From a virus, in the IMG/VR virus record IMGVR_UViG_3300022871_000094, positions 1 through 26,505 of that record: a stretch of 26,505 nucleotides of DNA. One strand, given 5' to 3'. The position numbers and the translations under genes are program-made. The notes under the pieces are model-generated. The model ran no database searches. It saw nothing but the letters and a program-made list of their open reading frames with translations, and was not told the DNA's origin. Shown here piece after piece: positions 16,253-22,867 of the stretch. Position 1 is the stretch's first letter. Every line of letters begins with the position of its first letter.

Positions 16253-16450
16253 ATGCAAATTAAAATTAAATGTATAGAATGTCAGAAGGTTTACGGGCTA
16301 GATGTAGATGATACTGGATATGATGCTTGGCGGGAGGGTATGTTAATACAGAAAGCATTGCCAGAAATGTCTAAAGATGATCGGGAGTTATTAATCAGCA
16401 GTATATGCGGCACGTGTTTTGATGCGATATTTGCATCGGAAGGGGAATAG
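16253..16450 (+). CDS. Small zinc-ribbon-like protein
   Basis: 65 residues with two CxxC knuckles, CIEC near residues 7-10 and CGTC near 52-55, separated by a helical segment (GYDAWREGMLIQKALPEM, DDRELLISSI). Four cysteines in CxxC...CxxC order usually hold one zinc ion. I recall similar small phage and plasmid proteins (…WxxGxLIQxAxPxxSxDDRELLIS…), still of unknown function. ATG 16253 has AAAGGG upstream. It is the first of three such zinc-ribbon-type products in this operon. Confidence 0.65.
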   Translation: MQIKIKCIECQKVYGLDVDDTGYDAWREGMLIQKALPEMSKDDRELLISSICGTCFDAIFASEGE

Positions 16451-16455
16451 TAGTC

Positions 16456-16698
16456 ATGACAACGATTAAAGAAAAAGAGTTATTAGCAGAATATCGTCAT
16501 AATCGCATGTTTATTAAAGATTTTTCAGCCAGTCAAGCTGCTGAAAACATCAAGGACATTATTTTATTTTACAGCAAGCACGGCATGACTAGGACTGCTG
16601 ATGACATTGCAACTATGATAACTGAATATTGTTACGATGGAGAAATCAAAAAGGCAATGGAAATAACGGCCTTAATTTGTGAGGACATTGTAACATGA
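16456..16698 (+). CDS. Small helical protein
   Basis: 80 residues, entirely helical by pattern (TIKEKELLAEYRHNRM, SASQAAENIKDIILFYS, TADDIATMITEYCYDG, IKKAMEITALICEDI). Two cysteines are present but no metal motif. The ATG lies 6 bases after the previous stop with GGAAGGGG upstream, and the gene ends in an ATGA overlap with the next. The shape resembles a small tetratricopeptide-like helix bundle but is too short to name. Function is unknown. Confidence 0.6.
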   Translation: MTTIKEKELLAEYRHNRMFIKDFSASQAAENIKDIILFYSKHGMTRTADDIATMITEYCYDGEIKKAMEITALICEDIVT

Positions 16699-16898
16699 GT
16701 AAAGATACCGTCATCTGCACCCGTTGCGACAATTACCAGATCAGCCCTGGCGGATGTTGTGAGAGTTGCGCTTCCCATAAGAGTAACCCTCACTATCTCA
16801 CCTGCGGTTATTATGAGTCGCGATTATGGGGTATATATGATTATTGTAAGGATTTTAAGGCTATTAAACAGGAACATAAAATAAGGAGTTTCAGATGA
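16695..16898 (+). CDS. Cys-rich zinc-finger-like protein
   Basis: 67 residues with seven cysteines: CTRC at residues 8-11, CCESC at 21-25, CGYY near 37 and a later Cys (YDYCKDF). The ribbon CTRCDNYQISPGGCCESC is a likely metal knuckle. The second half (WGIYDYCKDFKAIKQEHK) is helical and basic. ATGA overlaps both the gene before and the gene after, so translation is coupled. No family is recognised. A nucleic-acid or protein-binding role is typical of such small phage proteins. Confidence 0.6.
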   Translation: MSKDTVICTRCDNYQISPGGCCESCASHKSNPHYLTCGYYESRLWGIYDYCKDFKAIKQEHKIRSFR

Positions 16899-17197
16899 TT
16901 ATCAAAAGATGTAACGATTGTGGCGGGCGGTTCAGTACTGCCCATGACGCTAAATACTGTCCGGTCTGCGTGACTGCCAGGTTGGACGACGACCGGCTTG
17001 AGATCGCCCTGAGCCGCCATGAGATGCTCTTGGCTGTATCGGCCATTGATAGTGTGGCTGACGCTATGCGACCTGCTGACCAGGCTGTATCGATGAGTAT
17101 GCGGGCCAGGATGTATATGATGCTGCGGGTGCACGATGATATGACAGTTGAGAAGGCATTAAGAGGAAGGAGGCCGATCCATGAAGCGAAAGATTAA
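16895..17197 (+). CDS. N-terminal zinc-ribbon protein
   Basis: 100 residues. The first 30 form a zinc ribbon with CNDC (6-9) and CPVC (22-25). The rest is helical with a basic tail (RLEIALSRHEMLLAVSAIDS, then ALRGRRP). It resembles the minimal ribbon-plus-helix proteins often found beside transcription regulators. It overlaps the previous gene by ATGA, and the next gene (17181) starts inside its last codons with AAGGAGG. Function is unknown. Confidence 0.6.
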   Translation: MIIKRCNDCGGRFSTAHDAKYCPVCVTARLDDDRLEIALSRHEMLLAVSAIDSVADAMRPADQAVSMSMRARMYMMLRVHDDMTVEKALRGRRPIHEAKD

Positions 17198-17441
17198 AAC
17201 TATTGCCAATAGTGAGGTGCGCAAGCATATCCGCAAGCGTATGACTATGATGGGCCGTTCTCAGTATTGGGTAGCTATTCATAGTGGCATGAGTCCTACG
17301 GTATTTAGTCGCTATATGAAATGCAAGCAGGACATTCACGCTGAGAAGTTATGGGATATCATGATATCTTTGGACATTAAGTTTAAAAACTATGATGGTT
17401 ATTACACTAACGATTTGCGAAGGGATGGTTTTAAGATATGA
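17181..17441 (+). CDS. Cro/CI-type helix-turn-helix regulator
   Basis: 86 residues, Lys/Arg-rich. Residues about 13-60 fit a lambda-repressor-type fold: VRKHIRKRMTMMGRSQYWVA, then the recognition part (IHSGMSPTVFSRYMKCK), then AEKLWDIMISLDI. No protease or oligomerisation domain follows, so it looks like a Cro-like single-domain protein. It likely binds the divergent control region at 15198-15346. The start ATG at 17181 has AAGGAGG 8 bases upstream. It overlaps its neighbours by 17 and 4 bases. Confidence 0.7.
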   Translation: MKRKIKTIANSEVRKHIRKRMTMMGRSQYWVAIHSGMSPTVFSRYMKCKQDIHAEKLWDIMISLDIKFKNYDGYYTNDLRRDGFKI

Positions 17442-17821
17442 AGTATTATTATTTAAGAGTTGATTTGATTAGTGGTCATAATGAACCGGAGGTTTTTAGG
17501 TGTATTAAATGTTCCCGCAATCGAGATGACGAGGAAAAGCGGATGCGGGATACTGGCTGGTTTCGGATTGGCGACGAAGTTTATAATCTGCGTGCTTATC
17601 GTAAGTTTAAGGTTACTGATGTTAGAATTACTTATGGCGGTAGTTTTGGTTATTTCCTTGCCTATGATATTCGTCAGATATTGCAATCCAATGGTATTAC
17701 TTATCTTTATGAATTAATGGCTGCTGATATGGATGATATTGCTGAATTTAGTGGTATTGGCGAGAAGCGATTGACTGATATTCTAAAATACCGTGGTTAT
17801 ATCTACAGTTTACACTATTAA
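17438..17821 (+). CDS. Protein with C-terminal helix-hairpin-helix
   Basis: 127 residues. The N-terminal part has a small CIKC motif and a charged segment (RNRDDEEKRMRDTGW). Residues about 92-122 (LYELMAADMDDIAEFSGIGEKRLTDILKYRGY) look like a helix-hairpin-helix DNA-binding element, with the turn at SGIGEKR. It follows the HTH regulator with an ATGA overlap and is the last gene of the rightward operon. Its end overlaps the convergent sigma gene by 4 bases. Function is unknown, with DNA binding inferred from the motif. Confidence 0.55.
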   Translation: MKYYYLRVDLISGHNEPEVFRCIKCSRNRDDEEKRMRDTGWFRIGDEVYNLRAYRKFKVTDVRITYGGSFGYFLAYDIRQILQSNGITYLYELMAADMDDIAEFSGIGEKRLTDILKYRGYIYSLHY

Positions 17822-18369
17822 CCCTCCACATCATCCATCTCTAACTCCATTCGGTTTGCTGCTGATTGGAGTTTTTTTATGGCTGCATTTTGGAGTTGTC
17901 TGGCTCGTTCTTTGGTTCTGTTGATTGCTTCCCCTGCTGCCTGGAGTGTCAGGTTATTTTTGAATCTAAGTATTATTATAAGTTTTTCATTTGGTTTCAG
18001 GTTGGCATAGTGGATGAGTCTAAACATTTCTGCCCATTGCACGGTTTTGGGTTGGACTATCCTTTGTACGGTTTTGAAATGTTGCTGGCAATCTGTGATG
18101 CAGAGTGGTTGCCATTTATGGACGGATGATCTGTAAGTTGCATATTTGAACGCTTGATAGCAGTAGGTGGAGAATTTATTACCTAGCTCTGGTTTGAAGG
18201 CTCTAACGCATCTGATGAGGGTATCGGTAAGGGTATTATAGTAGTTATCTCGTAGATATATTTTATATTTATCGCAGTGTTGGCTGTAGTAGGCTCCGAC
18301 CAGTTCTATATTATCGGCTACCATCTTGGCTTGTTTGGTTGTTAGTGGCGTTTTATTGGTTGGGCTCAT
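17818..18369 (-). CDS. Phage sigma70-family factor
   Basis: 183 residues. The N-terminal half (DTLIRCVRAFKPELGNKFSTYCYQAFKYATY) matches sigma region 2, with the F-x-P-x2-G-x-KFSTY core. The C-terminal half (LKPNEKLIIILRF, then TLQAAGEAI, then RTKERARQLQNAAIKKLQ) matches region 4, the helix-turn-helix that binds the -35 box. It therefore probably redirects host RNA polymerase to phage promoters, perhaps the structural operon. It is shorter than housekeeping sigmas and lacks regions 1 and 3. ATG 18369 lies within the upstream small gene, with GGGAG about 13 bases away. Confidence 0.8.
   Translation of the reverse strand: MSPTNKTPLTTKQAKMVADNIELVGAYYSQHCDKYKIYLRDNYYNTLTDTLIRCVRAFKPELGNKFSTYCYQAFKYATYRSSVHKWQPLCITDCQQHFKTVQRIVQPKTVQWAEMFRLIHYANLKPNEKLIIILRFKNNLTLQAAGEAINRTKERARQLQNAAIKKLQSAANRMELEMDDVEG
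17843..17878 (+). terminator. Rho-independent terminator of the rightward operon, inside the sigma gene
   Basis: On the plus strand AACTCCA and TGGAGTT pair (7 base pairs), with four further inner pairs after one mismatch and a 7-base loop, followed by seven Ts at 17872-17878. This is a textbook terminator, 22 bases after the last rightward gene. The same bases code for codons near the end of the convergent sigma gene on the other strand. Confidence 0.8.
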
Positions 18370-18532
18370 TAGTTGTTATTATCTCCCAGACGTTAGTGGT
18401 AATGATTGTTGTGTATAGGTCAGGTGGCTTGGTATTAGTCCTGGTATCCCACCCGCAGTTAAGACATTCATATATAGGCGGGCATTGTGGCAGCATGGTT
18501 ACTTGTTCGCTGTGGCATTGGGGGCAGGTCAC
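18353..18532 (-). CDS. Small zinc-ribbon protein, GTG start
   Basis: 59 residues starting at GTG 18530-18532, with GGAGG 7 bases upstream, a better ribosome site than at any nearby ATG. Two knuckles, CPQC (3-6) and CLNC (23-26), are followed by GWDT and a polar tail. GTGA overlaps the stop of the gene upstream, so it is coupled to it. The last 17 bases overlap the sigma start. It may be a transcription-associated partner of the sigma factor or an unrelated ribbon. Function is unknown. Confidence 0.65.
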   Translation of the reverse strand: MTCPQCHSEQVTMLPQCPPIYECLNCGWDTRTNTKPPDLYTTIITTNVWEIITTNEPNQ

Positions 18533-18720
18533 TCGAACACCTCCATCAGATCGGAAGCAGGTACACAGATATAATCAGGCGGTATATTGGGATCGTTGGC
18601 CATAAACCAATCACTCCCCGCTGTTTCTATTTTTTCGCAGTTGCAGCAGCCATTGTTTACGAGCATCAGCCAGGCGATTATGATCCAGGTTATAAGTGAA
18701 TAGGTTGCGTTCTTTTTCAT
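18529..18720 (-). CDS. Lipoprotein-like protein, candidate outer spanin
   Basis: 63 residues with a lipoprotein-type start: MKKNATYSL, a hydrophobic stretch (WIIIAWLMLV), then NNGCCNC, where the first Cys could be lipidated, although Asn-Asn-Gly is not a standard lipobox. The remainder is short and polar. It starts inside the gene at 18611 in another frame, overlapping it by 110 bases, the layout of Rz/Rz1 spanin pairs that fuse inner and outer membranes at lysis. The ribosome site is weak (GAGAG). The family call rests on layout. Confidence 0.5.
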   Translation of the reverse strand: MKKNATYSLITWIIIAWLMLVNNGCCNCEKIETAGSDWFMANDPNIPPDYICVPASDLMEVFE

Positions 18721-18826
18721 TTTTTTTGAACTCTCTTATTTTGGTTTGACGTGGTGACAGGTACCAGCGGAGGAGGAGGACCCCCCCGCTGATGGCTGCA
18801 CCGATTAGGGTTAGGTAGGTTTTCAC
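18611..18826 (-). CDS. Inner-spanin-like membrane protein
   Basis: 71 residues with GTG start at 18826. Residues about 4-22 (YLTLIGAAISGGVLLLRWYL) form a membrane anchor. The rest is a charged helical tail (TKIREFKKNEKERN, then RLADARKQWLLQLRKN) that would reach into the periplasm. This is the architecture of a small inner spanin (Rz-type). The overlapping lipoprotein-like gene supports this. The start overlaps the holin-like gene by GTGA. It could instead be a generic membrane accessory protein. No endolysin is seen in the window. Confidence 0.5.
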   Translation of the reverse strand: MKTYLTLIGAAISGGVLLLRWYLSPRQTKIREFKKNEKERNLFTYNLDHNRLADARKQWLLQLRKNRNSGE

Positions 18827-18981
18827 GCGTTAGCATCTCTGGCGGCTATTCCTAGTAGCAGGCCACCTGCTGCGGCGAGTATCACGCCTGCCGTTTTGTA
18901 GATACCTTCCCCTGCTGTTGCTAGGGGCGTTCCGATGCCGAGCATAATGCCGGCTACTGTGGTGATCCATGATTTTTTCAT
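18823..18981 (-). CDS. Small holin-like membrane protein
   Basis: 52 residues from ATG 18981, with GGAGA 9 bases upstream. Two hydrophobic segments (WITTVAGIMLGIG and AGVILAAAGGLLLGIA) are joined by a short loop with Glu and Lys, followed by ARDANA. Small proteins opening with (K)SWxTT and ending GL..ARD are common in phage lysis regions, which supports a holin-type role, forming membrane holes at lysis. It is first in a chain of coupled genes (holin-like, two spanin-like, ribbon, sigma). The assignment is by shape and context. Confidence 0.5.
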   Translation of the reverse strand: MKKSWITTVAGIMLGIGTPLATAGEGIYKTAGVILAAAGGLLLGIAARDANA

Positions 18982-19033
18982 AATCGTGGTTCTCCGTTTC
19001 TGCCCGCTGTGGGGCTGTTAGATTGTTTATTTT

Positions 19034-19201
19034 TCAGTCTCCCCCGTCTGGTAAAGGCACGAAGACTGATGTTGGTAGGTTTATATAGGTATATATCCAT
19101 CCTCCTGGCACCCTCATTACTTCTATCCCTAGCCACACATATTTTTCACCTGTCTTCATACGTTCTAGTTCACATTGTTTATTCAGCATTGACTTCATCA
19201 T
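19034..19201 (-). CDS. Small protein with VPGGWIY motif
   Basis: 55 residues from ATG 19201 (or the next codon, 19198), where AAGGA lies 8 bases upstream. The longer frame from 19303 would translate part of the repeat-rich non-coding block and is rejected. It has MLNKQCELERMKTGEKYVWL and ends RVPGGWIYTYINLPTSVFVPLPDGGD. I recall VPGGW(L/I)Y followed by a VFVP-type end in many small phage proteins of unknown function. One cysteine, no membrane segment. It is the first gene after the putative origin. Confidence 0.55.
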   Translation of the reverse strand: MMKSMLNKQCELERMKTGEKYVWLGIEVMRVPGGWIYTYINLPTSVFVPLPDGGD

Positions 19202-19278
19202 TTCACATCCTTCTTTCATATTGGGCAGGTTGCTGCCTGTTAAGTTTAGTACATATAGGGGGTCCCACCCCCACAGGT

Positions 19279-19516
<238 letters not shown>

Positions 19517-19522
19517 TAGTAT

Positions 19523-19542
19523 GGGTGGGTGGGGTAGTAGGG
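19523..19542 (+). other. G-quadruplex motif at the edge of the origin
   Basis: Four G-runs (GGG, GGG, GGGG, GGG) with loops of 1, 1 and 5 bases lie between the last iteron and the primase-helicase stop. This fits the usual G3+N1-7 quadruplex rule on the plus strand. It may influence priming or replication-fork direction. Confidence 0.45.
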
Positions 19543-19548
19543 TGTATA

Positions 19549-21426
19549 CTAAGCATCGTTAGCCTCATTTCTCGGCACAGGCGGAGCATAAGTCAGCGAC
19601 CACTTGCACTGCGAACCCTCGCCCCGTCCGTCCCGAAACATAGATATCCGGTTCTGTTCCTTGAGTTCTTTCCTGGCCCTGCGGATAGTTGCTGTCGAGT
19701 GACCTTCCTCTTTGGCCATATTATCCATCTCCACTGACCACACTGCCCCATCGTGAAGTATTTCAAGTATCCATTCCTTAGCATCTTCTCTGGGCTTGGG
19801 GTTAAACGTAGATTCAACCGCCTCAAAATGATCCTGGGCAGTAGTGTCGACAGGTACATTCTCCCAAGCTACCGCGCCGTCGAGTATCCGATAGGCCAGT
19901 CCATTGGTATCCTGAGCGATATTATTTTTGGCTGGTAGCATGAGTCTGCGTGATCGATCTTCAGTATCGGCTGTAACCATCCAAACGGTTCTGGCTGCTG
20001 CTACGAATGCCAGACTGCCCATCGCTCTATACAAGGGGTTGGTGCCGCCACCCTTATTTAAGTGGGTTACGCCGACCAGTGCTACTTCAAACCTGGATGC
20101 CATATCCGCGAGTGGCTTGAGAACTGCTCGGATATCGGAGTTAGAATGGCCATCGGTTTTTCCCAGGTATGCGGTTATGGGGTCGATAATGATTAGTTTA
20201 CAATCGTCAAGTTTTTGTACTGCCCGTTCGATTGCCATGAGGTCGGTTACGAGGTTGACGAATGTCTCCTGCCCTTCGACGGTTTTAATCATGCTTATAT
20301 GGTTTACTTTAGAGAAATCAGCCCCCATCGCTTCTAATCGTGGTTTAATAGTATCTTCAGGGTCATCTTCGGCGCTGAGCATGATAACGCTGCCGATATC
20401 GGATGTATTACCCCGTTCGCAGGGCCATCCCGAACCTGTTGATACTGTTGAAGCCATTGATATTGACACGAAGGACTTACCTAACCCTGGGTCGCCGGCT
20501 ATGAGCGAGAGTTTACCGAGAGCGAACCGCTGGTCCCAAAGCCATTTAATTGGTTTAGAGACTACATCAGCGAAGTTTACCATAATACACTCGTTGTACT
20601 TAGCTGGCTCACCGGCTACTACTGGTGCTGTTGGCAGTGCCCGTGGCTTACCTTCCCCTGCTGTCATACCGCTCCGTATAGTCTTGCGAGCCTCCGCCTC
20701 ACCCAACCCTGCATCCATAGCAGCCATGAGAAGCTCGTAGGAGGCCGCTGACGGGTCTAACCCATGAGAGCCGATAAGAGTTCCTAAAGTATGCGATGAT
20801 GTATTGAGAACGTGGTTCCGTTCGCCGTGGACTGCTTGCCTGACGTTGCGACACTCACAGGATATGATATTTCTGAGATAAGGCTGGGTATTGGTTGGGC
20901 AGGGAGGGAGTTTCGGCTTCGGTGGCTTGAGTATATCCAGCAGTTCTTGGGGCAGATCAGCGATAGGCGTGCCGTTACTGGCCCACACGTACTCCCCGCC
21001 GTCGGGATGCTTTGAGCCTGGGAACACACACTGCCCACCCTCGCCCCTGGTATCAACATGGGCAGACAGCTTACCACTGGAGTTGCCCAGCTTAACATTG
21101 GTGTAGAAGTAGTGATGACTGCCGTTGTGGGTTGTGACAGTCATGGTTTCAGGGAGTTCAATAACACCACCCTCGTCCACGTCTACGATTAGAAGGTATT
21201 TACCCTTAGGTGCCGATACTGCCCCGCACCTCACGCCTACGTTACCTATCGCGGCGTAGTCCATGGCTTCAGAGAGATTGGCTTTGGGTGCTTTTTGCCA
21301 GCCGGTGAGGATGGGTACTTTTTGGTTTAAGGGTGTAAATCCAAAACCCATTTCATAGCCAATCCTGATGTTTTTCTTTAGTGTCGATTCTTCCATAATA
21401 TTATTATACCTATTTCTTCGCTTCAT
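19549..21426 (-). CDS. Primase-polymerase/RepA-like helicase fusion
   Basis: 625 residues. The N-terminal half is a prim-pol-type primase: IVDVDEGG (about 80-87, acidic metal site), SHHYFY (103-108), and HVDTRGEGGQCVFPGSKHPDG (123-143, catalytic loop). The middle is a RecA-like helicase with Walker A GDPGLGKS (311-318), SAEDDPED (351-358), Walker B LIIIDP (411-416) and GVTHLNKGG (452-460). The last 75 residues look like a winged helix. Such fusions unwind and prime the phage chromosome. The gene adjoins the iteron region, so it is the likely initiator or loaded helicase. ATG 21426 has AAGGA upstream. An alternative start is codon 11. Confidence 0.85.
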   Translation of the reverse strand: MKRRNRYNNIMEESTLKKNIRIGYEMGFGFTPLNQKVPILTGWQKAPKANLSEAMDYAAIGNVGVRCGAVSAPKGKYLLIVDVDEGGVIELPETMTVTTHNGSHHYFYTNVKLGNSSGKLSAHVDTRGEGGQCVFPGSKHPDGGEYVWASNGTPIADLPQELLDILKPPKPKLPPCPTNTQPYLRNIISCECRNVRQAVHGERNHVLNTSSHTLGTLIGSHGLDPSAASYELLMAAMDAGLGEAEARKTIRSGMTAGEGKPRALPTAPVVAGEPAKYNECIMVNFADVVSKPIKWLWDQRFALGKLSLIAGDPGLGKSFVSISMASTVSTGSGWPCERGNTSDIGSVIMLSAEDDPEDTIKPRLEAMGADFSKVNHISMIKTVEGQETFVNLVTDLMAIERAVQKLDDCKLIIIDPITAYLGKTDGHSNSDIRAVLKPLADMASRFEVALVGVTHLNKGGGTNPLYRAMGSLAFVAAARTVWMVTADTEDRSRRLMLPAKNNIAQDTNGLAYRILDGAVAWENVPVDTTAQDHFEAVESTFNPKPREDAKEWILEILHDGAVWSVEMDNMAKEEGHSTATIRRARKELKEQNRISMFRDGRGEGSQCKWSLTYAPPVPRNEANDA

Positions 21427-21481
21427 GATTAATAAAAATCCTTACCTTACCTTACTGGAGCTTATTGCATCATCACGTATT

Positions 21482-21706
21482 TTATTCATCCTTCATATAC
21501 CTCCAGGGTTCTTCGACCCACCGCTGGGCAGAGAGTGGATGATCGTTAGTTCCATACGGCATATACGCCTTCCCGTCCCGCACGGCTTGATAGTATCCTG
21601 CCCACCCGTTCGGGTCGTTTGGCATGGGGTATCCGGTGTTCCGCCAGGGGTCGTGGGACTGGCAGCCGGTCAGTAGTAGGATTATGATTATTGTTTTAAG
21701 TTTCAT
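21482..21706 (-). CDS. Small lipoprotein
   Basis: 74 residues with a clear lipoprotein signal: MKLKTIIIILLLTGC, Cys at 15 after LLTG, a standard lipobox. The mature part (QSHDPWRNTGYPMPNDPN, then YYQAVRDGKAYMPYG) is polar and Trp/Tyr/Pro-rich. It would be attached to the outer face of the inner membrane or to the outer membrane. The gene lies between the methyltransferase (ATGA overlap) and primase, an odd place for a lysis gene. Superinfection exclusion or host-surface modification are possible roles. Confidence 0.65.
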   Translation of the reverse strand: MKLKTIIIILLLTGCQSHDPWRNTGYPMPNDPNGWAGYYQAVRDGKAYMPYGTNDHPLSAQRWVEEPWRYMKDE

Positions 21707-22686
21707 TCTATAATCCCATCAAATATGCCCATTTTGTCTTTTTCCTCCCGTATCCGCTTTTGTGATATTTCAACATAATCGGCGTTTAGCTCAATGCCGA
21801 TGTAATCCCTATTGAATCTTTCGGCAATCATTCCTGTAGTCCCTGCGCCCGAAAATGGGTCGAGAACCGTGCCGCCTTCTGGGCATCCTGCTTTTATACA
21901 TAAGGTCGGTAACTCTGGGGGGAATGTGGCAAAATGTGCCTCTTTGTATGGCTTGGTTGTTATTGTCCATACGGAGCGTTTATTGCGGTATCCGTCGCCT
22001 GCAATCCTGCTGTCTACGCCTCTACTCTGTCGATCTTTTATGCTCTGAGCGTGACATGCAACCTTGTCGTCTATGCCTGTGTTTTTCCCCCTTAATAATC
22101 CCAAATCCTTCCCCCCAACCGCATTCTCCCTTATCGCATCCGCATCATAATAATACTTAGCCGATTTAGTCAGCAGGAATATATATTCATGTGCTTTGGT
22201 GCATCTGTCGCGGACTGATTCCGGCATGGGGTTGGGTTTGTGCCAAATTATATCTTGACGCAAATACCAACCGTATGCCTGTAATTCCAACGCCACTCGC
22301 CATGGTATGCCGATCAAGTCTTTTTCTTTTAATCCTTTAAGTTTATTACCACGCCTACCGCATTTTTGCGGTAAATCTTGGCCGGTAGAACTTACTGTCT
22401 GCTTGGACATTGCCTGCCCTTTGCCCGGTCGGTAATTGTAATAACTATCGCCCAAATTCAGCCACAAAGTGCCGTCCTTTTTCAATACCCGATGCACCTG
22501 ATCGAATACCATAATCAACGATCTAACATATTCATCAGGCGTGGCCTCTAGCCCCATCTGTCCATCTTCGCCATAATCCCTTAACCCGAAATAGGGTGGA
22601 GAGGTTACGCAGCAGTTCACTGACTCATCATCTAATATTCTCAACACGTCTAAACAGTCACCTTGTATAATTTTACTGTTGCTCAT
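21703..22686 (-). CDS. Orphan DNA methyltransferase (SPPY type)
   Basis: 327 residues. The catalytic motif TSPPYFGLRDYG (28-39) and the SAM-binding motif DPFSGAGTTG (about 276-285) with the following GIELNADYVE make this a beta-class amino-methyltransferase, motif IV first. The SPPY motif is frequent in N4-cytosine and some N6-adenine enzymes, so the target base is undecided. No restriction partner is present, so it probably protects phage DNA or regulates expression. ATG 22686 has AAGGAG upstream. It overlaps the lipoprotein gene. Confidence 0.82.
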   Translation of the reverse strand: MSNSKIIQGDCLDVLRILDDESVNCCVTSPPYFGLRDYGEDGQMGLEATPDEYVRSLIMVFDQVHRVLKKDGTLWLNLGDSYYNYRPGKGQAMSKQTVSSTGQDLPQKCGRRGNKLKGLKEKDLIGIPWRVALELQAYGWYLRQDIIWHKPNPMPESVRDRCTKAHEYIFLLTKSAKYYYDADAIRENAVGGKDLGLLRGKNTGIDDKVACHAQSIKDRQSRGVDSRIAGDGYRNKRSVWTITTKPYKEAHFATFPPELPTLCIKAGCPEGGTVLDPFSGAGTTGMIAERFNRDYIGIELNADYVEISQKRIREEKDKMGIFDGIIE

Positions 22687-22687
22687 T

Positions 22688-22840
22688 CTATTCTCCTTCG
22701 GTATCCACCGTGTTATTTGTTTCGCATCCTGTCATTTCCCGTTTTACGCAAATAGGATCGTCGTTGTCATGAATCTTATTGTAGGTATCCGATAAGCCAC
22801 ATAGGAGAATCAGTAATAATATAAAATTGATAATTTCCAT
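22688..22840 (-). CDS. Small secreted or membrane-anchored protein, 50 residues
   Basis: From ATG 22840 with AAGGAA 10 bases upstream. It opens with a signal-like helix, EIINFILLLILLC (cysteine at 14), then GLSDTYNKIHDNDD, with two further cysteines and an acidic end. It ends one base before the methyltransferase ATG and its last codons hold that gene's AAGGAG site. The Cys after the hydrophobic stretch could be lipidated, but a proper lipobox is not present. Function is unknown. Confidence 0.5.
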   Translation of the reverse strand: MEIINFILLLILLCGLSDTYNKIHDNDDPICVKREMTGCETNNTVDTEGE

Positions 22841-22867
22841 TATTCAGTATTCCTTAATGGTTCGATT
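22839..22867 (-). repeat. Gene-junction repeat copy A
   Basis: A 29-base segment, 28 of 29 identical to 23621-23649. On the minus strand each copy ends just before or on an ATG and includes the same AAGGAA ribosome site. Copy A leads into the small gene at 22688-22840. Confidence 0.7.

Noticed and set aside
21442-21489. A 15-codon frame between the lipoprotein and primase genes
   Set aside because: Too short and low-complexity (GTAAGG repeats); more likely just the primase leader with several ribosome-site-like AAGG units.
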